Below are positions 54,070 through 63,035 of a stretch of 64,000 nt of DNA, piece after piece. The position numbers and the translations under genes are program-made. The notes beneath the pieces were generated by a model that ran no database searches, was not told where the DNA came from, and saw only the letters and a list, made by a program, of their open reading frames with translations. Position 1 is the first letter of the stretch, and each line of letters opens with the position of its first letter. This stretch comes from Thermoleophilaceae bacterium (GTDB taxonomy: Bacteria; Actinomycetota; Thermoleophilia; Solirubrobacterales; Thermoleophilaceae). The stretch is taken from contig JBBDYQ010000012.1 of the NCBI GenBank assembly GCA_040901445.1, positions 15,234 to 79,233 of the forward strand. The letters are read 5' to 3'.

Positions 54070-55546
54070 CCGGAGGGCCGGTGGGCACCGTCTGCGTGCC
54101 CTCGTTGCCGAGCGGCGGCGGGACGACCGGGGCCTCTCCCTGCTCGATCGTGGTGAACGTGTTGTTGTCCCACAGCGACGGCGGCTCGACCAGGCACGGG
54201 GGTGAGCCATCCGACGGGTTGGGCTGCTCGCCGCCGATGTGGGAGCAGTCGAAGCTCTCGAGGATGCCCGCCTCGCGGCGGCGGTTCTGCGCGTTGGGGG
54301 CGAGGTAGGCGTTGGCGCGCTCGCCGGCCGGGCGGGTGGCGTTCATCCCGCTCAGCGACGTCTGGTTGATCAGGCCCACCTGACGGAGCACGTGGCGCGG
54401 GTGGCCCTCGTCGCCGCCGCGGTTGAGCGTGTTCGCCAGGGCCGCCCCGCCTACGGTGATGAAGTCGGCGACCTGGGGCGCCTGGAAGTTGAGGTAGGAC
54501 AGGATCGGGTTGAGCTCGAACAGGAACGGGTTGAGCGCCTCCAGCACGGGCTCGGCCCCGCTCAGGAAGCGGCGGGCGTCCGGGAAGGTGTCCGGCGCCA
54601 CCTCGTTGAGGGCGTCCACGTCGCGGAAGAGGTCTTCGAGGTCGGGCGAGAGGTCGGCCACGCTGGCAAGCGTGGGGGTGAGCTCACGCGTGACGGGCTG
54701 CAGGTCCTCCACGAGCGGCTGCGTGTCGCGCGCGAAGGTCTCGAGCCGGGCGAGCGTGGTTCGCGACTCGTCCAGGAACGTGGGGAAGACCGAGATCGTC
54801 TCCGCGAGCGCGTCGTCGCGCGCTGCGGTGGTCTCGAACAGGCGGTTGGAGTTCACGATCAGCTCGGCGATCAGGTCACGCTCGCTCAGCGCCTCGAAGA
54901 CCACGCCCGTGTTGCGCACGAACCGCCCGAGCGCCTGCTCGCGCCGGTCCAGGATCTCGAGCACGTCGGCGCCCGCCTCGGCGAACCCGGGCAGGTTCGC
55001 GAGCGACTCGTTGAGGTCGCGCCCACCGCCGCCGTCCACGGACTTCGCGAGCTCCTCCTGCCAGCGCTCGAAGGCCTCGCGCGTCTCCGGGTCGAATGCG
55101 CTGAACAGCTCGTCGAACTCCACCGTGGGCCGCACGTTCGCCTCCGGCAGGTTGCCGCCGTCGTCGATGGCCTCCCCTTCGTCCGTGCTGGGGGTCAGCT
55201 CCACATAGGTCTCCCCGAGGATGGTCTTCTGGCGCAGGATCGCGCGTGTGCCCGCGGGCAGCGGCGCGTAGCGCGACTCGATCTCGAGCGTGGCGAGGGT
55301 GCGCGGCGGCCGCTTCTGCAGCTCCGTGGCCTTGACCTTGCCGACGTTTATGCCGGAGACGCGCACGTCGGCCTCCTCCACCAGAACGGCCGCCTCCGGC
55401 AGCGGCACGGTGACGCGGTAGCCCTCCGGCCGCAGCGGGATCGAGCCGCCGAAGGAGATCCAGAGGAACAGCAGCAGCCCGAACACCGACAGCGTGAACC
55501 CCACCATCGCCGCGATTCCGGAGAGTCCAGGCGTCTGCTTCTGCAT
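54065..55546 (-). CDS. MCE-family protein (sixth and last of cluster)
   Basis: 493 residues from ATG 55546 (TGATG overlap with the gene before). One N-terminal span (IAAMVGFTLSVFGLLLFLWISF), an MCE/MlaD domain at ~40-120 (YRVTVPLPEAAVLVEEADVRVSGINVGKV ... ILGETYVELTP), a long helical region, and a Pro/Gly-rich tail ending PTGPPG. It would contribute one ring subunit or part of the hydrophobic tunnel of an Mce lipid importer in the cell envelope. The stop lies in the insertion's target duplication. Confidence 0.88.
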   Translation of the reverse strand: MQKQTPGLSGIAAMVGFTLSVFGLLLFLWISFGGSIPLRPEGYRVTVPLPEAAVLVEEADVRVSGINVGKVKATELQKRPPRTLATLEIESRYAPLPAGTRAILRQKTILGETYVELTPSTDEGEAIDDGGNLPEANVRPTVEFDELFSAFDPETREAFERWQEELAKSVDGGGGRDLNESLANLPGFAEAGADVLEILDRREQALGRFVRNTGVVFEALSERDLIAELIVNSNRLFETTAARDDALAETISVFPTFLDESRTTLARLETFARDTQPLVEDLQPVTRELTPTLASVADLSPDLEDLFRDVDALNEVAPDTFPDARRFLSGAEPVLEALNPFLFELNPILSYLNFQAPQVADFITVGGAALANTLNRGGDEGHPRHVLRQVGLINQTSLSGMNATRPAGERANAYLAPNAQNRRREAGILESFDCSHIGGEQPNPSDGSPPCLVEPPSLWDNNTFTTIEQGEAPVVPPPLGNEGTQTVPTGPPG

Positions 55547-56880
55547 CAGGGCGTCCCCCCGCTCGGGCACAGGCCGAGGCTGCCGAGGACGTTCGTCAGG
55601 CCGAATGCCTCGGCCAGAAGGGGCTCGATCACGAGCAGCTCACGGAGCGAGTTGCAGTCGAGCGCGAAGGCGGTGCGGCGGAACGGCCCGGACGCGTCGG
55701 AGGCGGAGAACAGCAGGTTGGTGTTGTGGGCGACCCAGGCGAGCCAGAAGAGGTAGCCCTCCTCGCGCACCCGGCCGCTGGTCACGGGCTCGGCGCCGCC
55801 GGGGTTGAAGGCCGCCATGTTCACGAAGCGGTTGAGCTGGCCGAAGGACTCCGACAGGTCGGGCAGCGCGCCGGCGAGGTCGCGGGCGGCCGGGCGCAGG
55901 TCGTCGAGGTAGGGCTGCGCGCGGCGCACGAACGGCCGGATGTCGTCACGGATCGTGCCTGTGGTCTCGCTCGCGAGCTCGCGCAGCGAGGCGTTGGCGT
56001 CGTCGAGCTCGCGGAACGCCGGCCGCAGCGACTCGAGCGTCGGGCCGAGCAGGTCGGCGAAGCTGTCCACCCGGACGAGCGCCGACTCCGTCTGGCGCAG
56101 CGCGCCCGGCAGCCGGCGGACAGCCTCGGAGATGTCGTCGTCCTGGGAGGCGAGCGCGTCGAACACCTCGTTGGAGGAGCGCACCAGCGAGGTGAGCTGC
56201 TGCGGCTCCTGCGCGAGCTCGCCGGTGAGCTGCCCGTAGTCGTGCACCAGGCGGCGGAGCTTGCGCCGCTGGCCGGCCACCGCGCCGTTCACGCGCTCGA
56301 GGTCGCGGTGCAGCGGCTCGAGGCGCCGGTAGAGGTCGCGCAGGTCGTCCGTGCGGTTCTCCACGCCGCCCGCGCCGCCGTTGACGAGCAGGCTGAGGTA
56401 GTCGCGCGTGCGGGTGTCGAGCTGGTTGAGGATCTGGTCCGAGTCGACGTCGGGGAGCGTGTCGCCGATCCGGATGAGCGCCTCCTCCTCGATGCGCGGC
56501 GCGCGCTCGCTGCCGGGGGCGAGGTCGACGAACATGTCCTCCAGCCCGGTCCGCGGCCGCAGCAGCGCGGTGGCGTCGGCGCCGATCCGGTCCGCGTACT
56601 CCTGGTCGATGGCCATCGTGACGACGGCGCGGCCGTCCTGGAGCTCGACCCCGGAGATCTCGCCGATGCGCACCCCCGCCATCCGCACGGACTGGTTCTG
56701 GCCGGGCTTGACGCCGCCGGCTTCGCTGAACGCCGCCTTGATCTCGAACGGCGCCGCCTGGATCAGGGGAATGCGGAAGCCCTGCTGCTGGAGGATGTAG
56801 TACGCGGTGCCGAGCCCGATCGCGGCGAGCACGACGATCGCGATCATGTCTGAGAGGTGCTTGCGGATGGCGACCTTCAC
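55546..56880 (-). CDS. MCE-family protein (fifth of cluster)
   Basis: 444 residues from GTG 56880 (GTGA overlap). N-terminal span DMIAIVVLAAIGLGTAYYIL, then MCE domain (FEIKAAFSEAGGVKPGQNQSVRMAGVRIGEISGVEL ... GLEDMFVDLAPG), then a long coiled/helical part (DLRDLYRRLEPLHRDLERV; VDSFADLLGPTLESLRPAF). The membrane-anchored, helical-tail architecture matches actinobacterial Mce subunits. A longer upstream frame is a shadow of the fourth gene. Confidence 0.88.
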   Translation of the reverse strand: MKVAIRKHLSDMIAIVVLAAIGLGTAYYILQQQGFRIPLIQAAPFEIKAAFSEAGGVKPGQNQSVRMAGVRIGEISGVELQDGRAVVTMAIDQEYADRIGADATALLRPRTGLEDMFVDLAPGSERAPRIEEEALIRIGDTLPDVDSDQILNQLDTRTRDYLSLLVNGGAGGVENRTDDLRDLYRRLEPLHRDLERVNGAVAGQRRKLRRLVHDYGQLTGELAQEPQQLTSLVRSSNEVFDALASQDDDISEAVRRLPGALRQTESALVRVDSFADLLGPTLESLRPAFRELDDANASLRELASETTGTIRDDIRPFVRRAQPYLDDLRPAARDLAGALPDLSESFGQLNRFVNMAAFNPGGAEPVTSGRVREEGYLFWLAWVAHNTNLLFSASDASGPFRRTAFALDCNSLRELLVIEPLLAEAFGLTNVLGSLGLCPSGGTP

Positions 56881-58418
56881 CGCTGCTCCTCCTCGCGCGC
56901 GCCCCGGTAGTCCAGCGGGCTGCGCTCGCGCTCGCCCGCGATGAACTCCTGCAGCTGGCGCAGCTCGGTGCGCACCTCGGTGACCGCCGCCGTGGGCTCG
57001 GCGCCGGCGCTCATCGTCGTGGTGGTGCCGGCGCTGCCGCTCTGGCCCTCGAGGTTGGGCGGCTCCTGGGTCTCGCACGGCACGTCCGGGCGGAACTGCG
57101 GGCGCTCCGCCGGGCGCACCGGGCGGACCCCGAGCGGCTGGAAGAGCGGGGAGGCGAACAGCGTGTCGGTGAGGGGGCCGTCGAGCTGCAGCAGGTTGGT
57201 GCCGGAGCTGGACGCGTTCACGCGGAACCACTGGCCGTTGGCGTCGCCCGTGCGGCTCTCGCCGGCGAGGCCCACGAAGGCGCGACCCGACTCCTTGAAG
57301 AACGGCTGGTTCGACGCCTCCGGGAAGTCCGGGTCGGGGATGGGGGTCTCGGCGAAGGGCACCAGCACGTCGGCCGTACAGGACGCGAGCGCGCGGTTCT
57401 CGCCGAGGAAGCGGATGTTGGCCTCGCTGAGCTCCGCCAGCGGCGGGATCGCGCGCCGCAGCTCGCGGGCCACGCCCTGCAGCTCGTCCTCGCCCACGAG
57501 GCGGCTGAGCTGCTCCACGAACGGCTGCGCGACCTCGAGCGTGGGGTCGGCGCTGCGAACGCCCGGGAGGGCGTCGCGTGCGAACGCACGCAGCGACGGC
57601 AGCGCGCCGTTGACCGAGTCGAGCGCCGGCATCCCCACGCGCAGCACATCGCGCAGCTCGGGGATCGAGGCGCGGAGCGCGTCGTCCTCGCGGGCGAACG
57701 CGGCGGTGGTGAGGTTGAGGTTCGTGACCAGGCCGCGCAGGGCATCGCGATCCTCCGCGAGCGCGGCGAAGGTGCGCTGCTGGCCGCGCAGCACGCGCGC
57801 GAGGTCACCCTCCTCCTGGCCCAGCAGCGCGTCCGTGGCGAGCGCCGTCGTGCGGTAGGCCTCGCGCCAGAACGGGATCGAGTCGCGGAACGCCTCGGCC
57901 CCGCCCTCGTCGAACGCGGTGGAGTAGTCGTCGAGCAGCGTCTGCAGCGACTGGCGCGTGTCCTTGTCGAGCACGGCCGCGATCTGGTCGAAGCTCACGG
58001 AGTTCGCGGTCCGGTCCAGCGAGATCGTGGCGCCGCTGTCCACCTCGGGCGCGGACGGCGAGCCCGGCTTGAGCTCGATCGTGAAGTTGCCCTCGAGGAA
58101 GAGGCGCGGGATCACCTGCAGCTCGGCGTCCTCGTGGATCGGCAGCCCCGCGTCGTCGATCTCCATGAAGACCTCCGCCGCGCCCGAGCCGTCGTCCACG
58201 GCCTCGACCTTGGAGACCGTCCCGACGTCCACGCCCGCCGTGCGGACCGGCGAGCCGGGCTTGAGGTTCTGCGCGTCGCGGAAGAGGGCCGACAGCTCGT
58301 ACGGGTCGGCGAACGGGTTGGCCTTCGAGAAGGCGAAGAACACCCCCACGGCCACCAGCACGACGGCCACGAGGCCCGCGGCGAAGTCGGTCAGGCGGGT
58401 GCGGCGCATGCCCCTCAC
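56877..58418 (-). CDS. MCE-family protein (fourth of cluster)
   Basis: 513 residues from GTG 58418 (GTGA overlap; ATG 58409 is an alternative three codons in). Span FAAGLVAVVLVAVGVFFAFSK, MCE domain with ELSALFRDAQNLKPGSPVRTAGVDVGTVSKVEAV and LFLEGNFTIELKPG, helical region, and a Pro/Thr-rich C-terminal part followed by a charged end (LRQLQEFIAGERERSPLDYRG). Same inferred role as its neighbours. Confidence 0.88.
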   Translation of the reverse strand: MRGMRRTRLTDFAAGLVAVVLVAVGVFFAFSKANPFADPYELSALFRDAQNLKPGSPVRTAGVDVGTVSKVEAVDDGSGAAEVFMEIDDAGLPIHEDAELQVIPRLFLEGNFTIELKPGSPSAPEVDSGATISLDRTANSVSFDQIAAVLDKDTRQSLQTLLDDYSTAFDEGGAEAFRDSIPFWREAYRTTALATDALLGQEEGDLARVLRGQQRTFAALAEDRDALRGLVTNLNLTTAAFAREDDALRASIPELRDVLRVGMPALDSVNGALPSLRAFARDALPGVRSADPTLEVAQPFVEQLSRLVGEDELQGVARELRRAIPPLAELSEANIRFLGENRALASCTADVLVPFAETPIPDPDFPEASNQPFFKESGRAFVGLAGESRTGDANGQWFRVNASSSGTNLLQLDGPLTDTLFASPLFQPLGVRPVRPAERPQFRPDVPCETQEPPNLEGQSGSAGTTTTMSAGAEPTAAVTEVRTELRQLQEFIAGERERSPLDYRGAREEEQR

Positions 58419-59944
58419 GGCACGTCCTCCAGCCCGTCGATGTCCAGCGCGCGCGACCTGTAGGTGCCGCCGGCCTCGCCGGGCGAGTCGGGGTCCAGCA
58501 CCACGTGAGCGCCGCCCGGCTCGGTGGGCGGGTAGCGGCCCGTGGTGTTGAGCGGGCCGTCCGGGTAGCCCGTCTGGCCCGCCTGGCAGTCAGCGCGTCC
58601 CTCGGGCGTGACCGCGGGCCCGTAGAACTGGGTGGCCAGGCGCGTGATGGGCCCGAATGCGTCCGCCGCCTCCTGCGGATCCTCTCCCGCCGGGACGTCG
58701 GCCGGGCGGTCCGCGTCCGAGTGTGCGATGCCGTCGTCCTGCTCCAGGTTGCCGATGACCACCTGGGCGCGCTGGAGCGTGCCGCCCTGGATCTCCTCGG
58801 AGAGGTGCTCGGACAGCGGCGTGAAGAAGTAGTTGAAGTAGTTGCAGACGGTCTGGTAGGGCGCCACGAAGCCGACGAACGGCGCGGCGACGTCGACCGT
58901 GCGGTGCAGGTTGCCGAGAGCCATGAGCGTGGCGGGGTTCTCCGCGAGCTCGTCGAGCTGCCGCAGCACGCCCTCGGCCAGCTCGTTGGTGGGCGGGGTC
59001 TCGCGCAGCACGGGCGTGCCCACGGCAAGGGCGGAGTTGAACGGCGGCAGCGAGCGCTCGAGTGCGGCGGAGGCCGGCTGGAGGTCACGCGACAGCTCCG
59101 CGAACTCCGTGAGGAAGGGCTGCTGCACGCGGAAGCTGGAGATGGCCGCGTCGAGCGTCTCGGGCGAGCGGTCGATGGTCTCGGCCAGCGCAGACTCGTC
59201 CCGCGCGAGCGCCTCGAAGGTCGTGGCCGCGTTGGCGAACAGGGCCGCCTGCACCTGCGCCACCGGGGCGGCCTGGCCCGCGGCGTCGCCGAGCGCGCGG
59301 AACAGCGCGTCGAGCTGGGTGTCGGGATCGGACAGCGTCTCCATGACGGGCTGCAGGTGGGTGAGGAACGGGCGCAGCTCGCGCAGGGTGACGTTGAGCG
59401 CCGGGCCGCGGCCGGCGAACGCGTTCCCGTAGCCCTCCAGCGCGGCGCGTGCGGCGACGCGCGTCTCGGCGTCGAACGTGGACAGCACGTCCTCGAGGTC
59501 CACCGGCGCGGTGGCGTTGGCCAGGCTGAGCGTGGCGCCCGGCTGCAGGGTCTGCTCGGACTCGCCCGGCGTCAGCTCGACGTACTTCAGGCCGAGCAGC
59601 GACTGCGGCCGCACGATGACCTGCGTGTCCGCGGCCAGCGGCTGCACCCGTTTGTCCAGCTCCATCTCGATGACGGCGATCGACACCGGCTCGCCGTCCT
59701 GCTCGACTGTCTCGGTCTCGATCTCGGTGATCTGGCCCACGCGGTCGCCGCCGATCCGCACGGCGTTGCCGGCGATGAGCTTGGCGCCGCTGGGCAGCTG
59801 CGCCCTGACGTCGTAGGTGGGCACGAACGGCAGGCCGGCGTTGGCGTTGTAGGCGAGGAAGACCGCCACGATCGTGATGAGCACGGTGACCGCCCCCACG
59901 AGCACGGGGCTGGCGACGATGGATGCGCGGGCCTGGCGGGTCAT
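58415..59944 (-). CDS. MCE-family protein (third of cluster)
   Basis: 509 residues from ATG 59944 (ATGA overlap with the second gene). Span SPVLVGAVTVLITIVAVFLAYNA, MCE domain (YDVRAQLPSGAKLIAGNAVRIGGDRVGQITEI ... LLGLKYVELTPGE), helical middle, then a C-terminal region with two Cys and Pro/Gly-rich segments (TGRYPPTEPGGAHVVLDPDS). The upstream in-frame extension is not MCE-like and is rejected. Confidence 0.88.
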   Translation of the reverse strand: MTRQARASIVASPVLVGAVTVLITIVAVFLAYNANAGLPFVPTYDVRAQLPSGAKLIAGNAVRIGGDRVGQITEIETETVEQDGEPVSIAVIEMELDKRVQPLAADTQVIVRPQSLLGLKYVELTPGESEQTLQPGATLSLANATAPVDLEDVLSTFDAETRVAARAALEGYGNAFAGRGPALNVTLRELRPFLTHLQPVMETLSDPDTQLDALFRALGDAAGQAAPVAQVQAALFANAATTFEALARDESALAETIDRSPETLDAAISSFRVQQPFLTEFAELSRDLQPASAALERSLPPFNSALAVGTPVLRETPPTNELAEGVLRQLDELAENPATLMALGNLHRTVDVAAPFVGFVAPYQTVCNYFNYFFTPLSEHLSEEIQGGTLQRAQVVIGNLEQDDGIAHSDADRPADVPAGEDPQEAADAFGPITRLATQFYGPAVTPEGRADCQAGQTGYPDGPLNTTGRYPPTEPGGAHVVLDPDSPGEAGGTYRSRALDIDGLEDVP

Positions 59945-61554
59945 GGGCCGAGGAGGAAGTCGAGGAGGCTGGTGTTGGGCGCCTGCTGCGGGCGCGGAGC
60001 GGACTCGGCGCCACCGCCGCCGCTGCTGCCGCCGCCGCCGACGAGGCCGCCGAGGCGGTCCACGAGGTCCTGCACGCCATCGGGGAGCACCGTCTGCGGA
60101 CGCGAGCGGTCGACCGGCTCGGGCTCGCCGTCGCCGCCGACAGGGCCGCCGTCGGCCGGGGCGCCGGCGGAGCGCTCGTCCTCGCCGCGCTCGGCCCGCG
60201 CCTCGGTGGGTGACGGTGTGGGCTCGTCGAAGCCCTCGGTGGGATCCGGCGTGGTGACGCCCGGCTGGTGCGGGCCCAGCCACGACACGCAGTGCGCGCG
60301 GCCCTCCTCGATCGGGTTGACCGAGTAGGGCGAGCACTCGTCGATGTTCAGGCTCGCCCGGAGGATGTGGCTGACCTCGTCGAACATGTTGATCGCGAGG
60401 GTCTGCCAGTAGAAGTAGTTGAGCAGCGACTCGAAGCCCGTGAAGCCCTTGCCCTGCGCATCCGCGTTCTTGTCGGGCGCCGGCGGCGCGCTCTCCGCCG
60501 CGCGGACGTCGGGCTCGATGGAGCGGTCGCGATCGTCCAGGGCCTGGAGCAGCTTGCGCAGCGGCTCGGCCAGGTCGGGCGCCTGCTCGGCGAGCTGGCG
60601 CAGCTCGTCGACCTCGTCCTGGCTCTCCTCGATCGCCTCCTGGCCGGTGCTCGACAGCTCGCCCAGGCTCGTGAGCGCGGGCTGTGCCGACTCCGCGAAC
60701 GGCTGGAGCCGCTGGAAGGTGCGGTTGAGGTCCGGGGCGGCCGAGCGCAGGTTGCGCAGCACCGGGACCTGCTCGTCGGCCACCTCCTCGAGGCGCGCCA
60801 TGGTGGGCTCGAGCTCCTCGAGAAAGGTGGGAAGGCGGTCGAAGGTGCGCGCCAGCTCCTCGCGCCGGGTGGCCGTGACGCGGGCGGCGTTCTCGGATTC
60901 GTCCACGAAGCGGACGACGTCGTCCTTGCGCTCCTCGAGCTCATGGATGACCGTGTCCGCGTCGGCGATGAAGCGTGCGATCACGTCGTCCTGGCGGGCG
61001 AGGATGCGCAGCGTCTGGTTGGTCTCGCGCAGGCCGGGGTGGGCGCGCTTCAGCACCTCCTGCACGTCGGCCGGGCGGCCGGCGAGGCCGGCGCCCAGCG
61101 CGTTGAGGATGAGCGGCAGGCGCTCGCGCTGCGGCTCGCGGAGCACGTTGTTCACGAGGTCGAGCGTGATCGTGTTGAAGGTCTGGGCCACGGGCACGGT
61201 GTCGTCGGGCAGCGGCCGCTCGGACTGCCCCGGCAGGCAGTCCACGAAGTACTCGCCGATGAGCGACTGCGGCTTGACCTCGCAGCGCGCGTCGGCTCGC
61301 AGCGCCCGCAGGCCCTCCTGCTCCACCACGACGTCGATGACCGCGCGCGGCGGGTAGCCCTCCGAGAGGTCGAAGCTCTCGACCTGGCCCGCGCGGACGC
61401 CGGCCACCTTGAAGTCGGCTCCCTCGACTATGCCGAAGGCGCTGTCGAAGACGAGGCGGTAGCGCTGTCCCTCCTGGTCCCCGGCCGCGCCGGTGAGCAC
61501 GGCTCCGGCGGCGATGGCGGCGAGCACGCCCCCGATGGCGAGGGTGCGCCTCAT
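59941..61554 (-). CDS. MCE-family protein (second of cluster) with Gly/Pro-rich tail
   Basis: 537 residues from ATG 61554 (ATGA overlap). N-terminal hydrophobic segment RTLAIGGVLAAIAAGAVLTG without a lipobox Cys, MCE domain (YRLVFDSAFGIVEGADFKVAGVRAGQVESFDL ... SLIGEYFVDCLPG), helical middle, then ~110 residues of acidic/Pro-rich low complexity and a poly-Gly/Ser stretch before the end NTSLLDFLLGP. The tail is longer than in the other five. Confidence 0.87.
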   Translation of the reverse strand: MRRTLAIGGVLAAIAAGAVLTGAAGDQEGQRYRLVFDSAFGIVEGADFKVAGVRAGQVESFDLSEGYPPRAVIDVVVEQEGLRALRADARCEVKPQSLIGEYFVDCLPGQSERPLPDDTVPVAQTFNTITLDLVNNVLREPQRERLPLILNALGAGLAGRPADVQEVLKRAHPGLRETNQTLRILARQDDVIARFIADADTVIHELEERKDDVVRFVDESENAARVTATRREELARTFDRLPTFLEELEPTMARLEEVADEQVPVLRNLRSAAPDLNRTFQRLQPFAESAQPALTSLGELSSTGQEAIEESQDEVDELRQLAEQAPDLAEPLRKLLQALDDRDRSIEPDVRAAESAPPAPDKNADAQGKGFTGFESLLNYFYWQTLAINMFDEVSHILRASLNIDECSPYSVNPIEEGRAHCVSWLGPHQPGVTTPDPTEGFDEPTPSPTEARAERGEDERSAGAPADGGPVGGDGEPEPVDRSRPQTVLPDGVQDLVDRLGGLVGGGGSSGGGGAESAPRPQQAPNTSLLDFLLGP

Positions 61555-62978
61555 GGCCCCGCCGCCCGGTGGTCGGGGTTGCACTCGAAGCGCTCGATCT
61601 CGTCCTGCGTGTAGACGTTCGAGCCGTCGGGCGCGGCCACGTCGGCGTGGCCGGGGCAGCGCCGGAACTGCTTCGTGCGGCCCGTGCCGAGGAACTGCGC
61701 TATCCGCTCCTGCGGGTCGAGCAGCTCGGGCAGGCCGAGCGGCGGGACGTTGGCGCTGAAGAGGTTGAAGTAGATCTGCGAGCGCGAGAAGCCGCCGATG
61801 GCGTCGTAGGAGCCCGAATGGGAGAAGTCGTCGAACCAGCCGAGGAGGTCCGGCGTGTAGGGGCGGCCGAAGCCGATGACCGGGGTGGCCTCGCTCAGCG
61901 CCTCGACGGTCTGCGGGAACGACCCCGGGCGCTCCTCGCCGTTGCGCTCTGCGGAGTCCAGGGCGATGTCGGCGAGCGGCGGGAAGGTGCGCAGCACGTC
62001 GATGAGGTCGTCGTTCTCACCCCGGTCGCGGATGGTGCGCGAGAGGTCGCGAACCGTGGGCTCGCCGTCCTCGGCGAGGGTGCGCAGGGCGGGCAGGAAC
62101 TCGCGCAGCTCGGCCGTGGCCGGCTCGGCGGCGTCCACCAGCGGGTCGACGTCGTCGAGGGCCGCGCGCAGGTTCACGAACGTGGTGTTGGCGCGGCGCA
62201 TGAAGTCCGGGAAGCGGTCGAGCGTCTCCGACAGCGCCTGGGTGTCGGCCCCGGCGGCGGCCGTGGTGGCGTTGAGGTTGCCCACGAGGCCGGCGAGGTC
62301 GGCGCGGCGGTCCGCGACCGTGGTGACGAGGTTCGCGCTGTCCACCACGAAGCGCTCGAGCAGCGCGGTGTCGGCCGCCAGCTCGCCGAACAGGCGCCGC
62401 GAGGACGCCAGCGCCGGGCTCAGGTAGCGGAAGCCCTCGCGGGCCTCGTCCCCGCGGCCCTCGAGCGCGTCCGCCGAGCCCTGGACGAAGGTCTGGAGCG
62501 CCTCGCGCGTCTCGGGCGTGAAGGTGTTGAGCACGCTGTCGATCTCGACCGCCGCCCTGGCGTTCTCCGCGGGGATCTCGCCGCCGTCGTCGATCTCGTC
62601 GCCGCTGGCGCCGTTGGGCATCTGGAGGTCCACGAAGCGGTTCGCGATGCCCGACAGCGAGGTCTGGCGCACCACGGCCTGCGTGCCGCGGTCGAGCGGC
62701 GCGGAGTCGTCTTCGATCTCCATCGTGATGCGCGCCATCCCGTCGTCGGCGAGCTCGAGCTGGGTGACCGATCCGACCGTGGCGCCGCCGATGCGGACCT
62801 CGTTGCCCTCGACGAGCTGGGACGCGTTGAAGAACGTGGCGGTGACGGTGTAGCCGGAGCTCTGCGAGAACAGGATCCAGCCCACGAGCAGGATCGCCGC
62901 GAGCACGCCCGCGACCACGGCGACGCGTGCGCCCGTACTGCGTTCCTCCTCGCTCTCGAGCGCCCGGTCCCTGGCCAC
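61551..62978 (-). CDS. MCE-family protein (first of cluster)
   Basis: 475 residues with GTG start. Charged N-terminus, span VAVVAGVLAAILLVGWILF, MCE domain (YTVTATFFNASQLVEGNEVRIGGATVGSVTQLEL ... SLSGIANRFVDLQMP), helical region, and a C-terminal part with two Cys. It opens the cluster. In mycobacterial-type mce operons two YrbE permease genes come immediately before; here the preceding gene is bioA. The 57-base gap has TTGCCC and TAAACA 15 bases apart, a weak promoter guess only. Confidence 0.87.
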   Translation of the reverse strand: MARDRALESEEERSTGARVAVVAGVLAAILLVGWILFSQSSGYTVTATFFNASQLVEGNEVRIGGATVGSVTQLELADDGMARITMEIEDDSAPLDRGTQAVVRQTSLSGIANRFVDLQMPNGASGDEIDDGGEIPAENARAAVEIDSVLNTFTPETREALQTFVQGSADALEGRGDEAREGFRYLSPALASSRRLFGELAADTALLERFVVDSANLVTTVADRRADLAGLVGNLNATTAAAGADTQALSETLDRFPDFMRRANTTFVNLRAALDDVDPLVDAAEPATAELREFLPALRTLAEDGEPTVRDLSRTIRDRGENDDLIDVLRTFPPLADIALDSAERNGEERPGSFPQTVEALSEATPVIGFGRPYTPDLLGWFDDFSHSGSYDAIGGFSRSQIYFNLFSANVPPLGLPELLDPQERIAQFLGTGRTKQFRRCPGHADVAAPDGSNVYTQDEIERFECNPDHRAAGP

Positions 62979-63035
62979 TCCGGGGTGTTTACCAGGAACT
63001 CCGCGCGGGCAATCCCCGTATCCGTTAGCGCGCGG

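Noticed and set aside
58505-60328. 607-codon plus-strand frame opposite the MCE genes
   Set aside because: Antisense shadow; the minus-strand frames have membrane spans, MCE domains and coupled starts.
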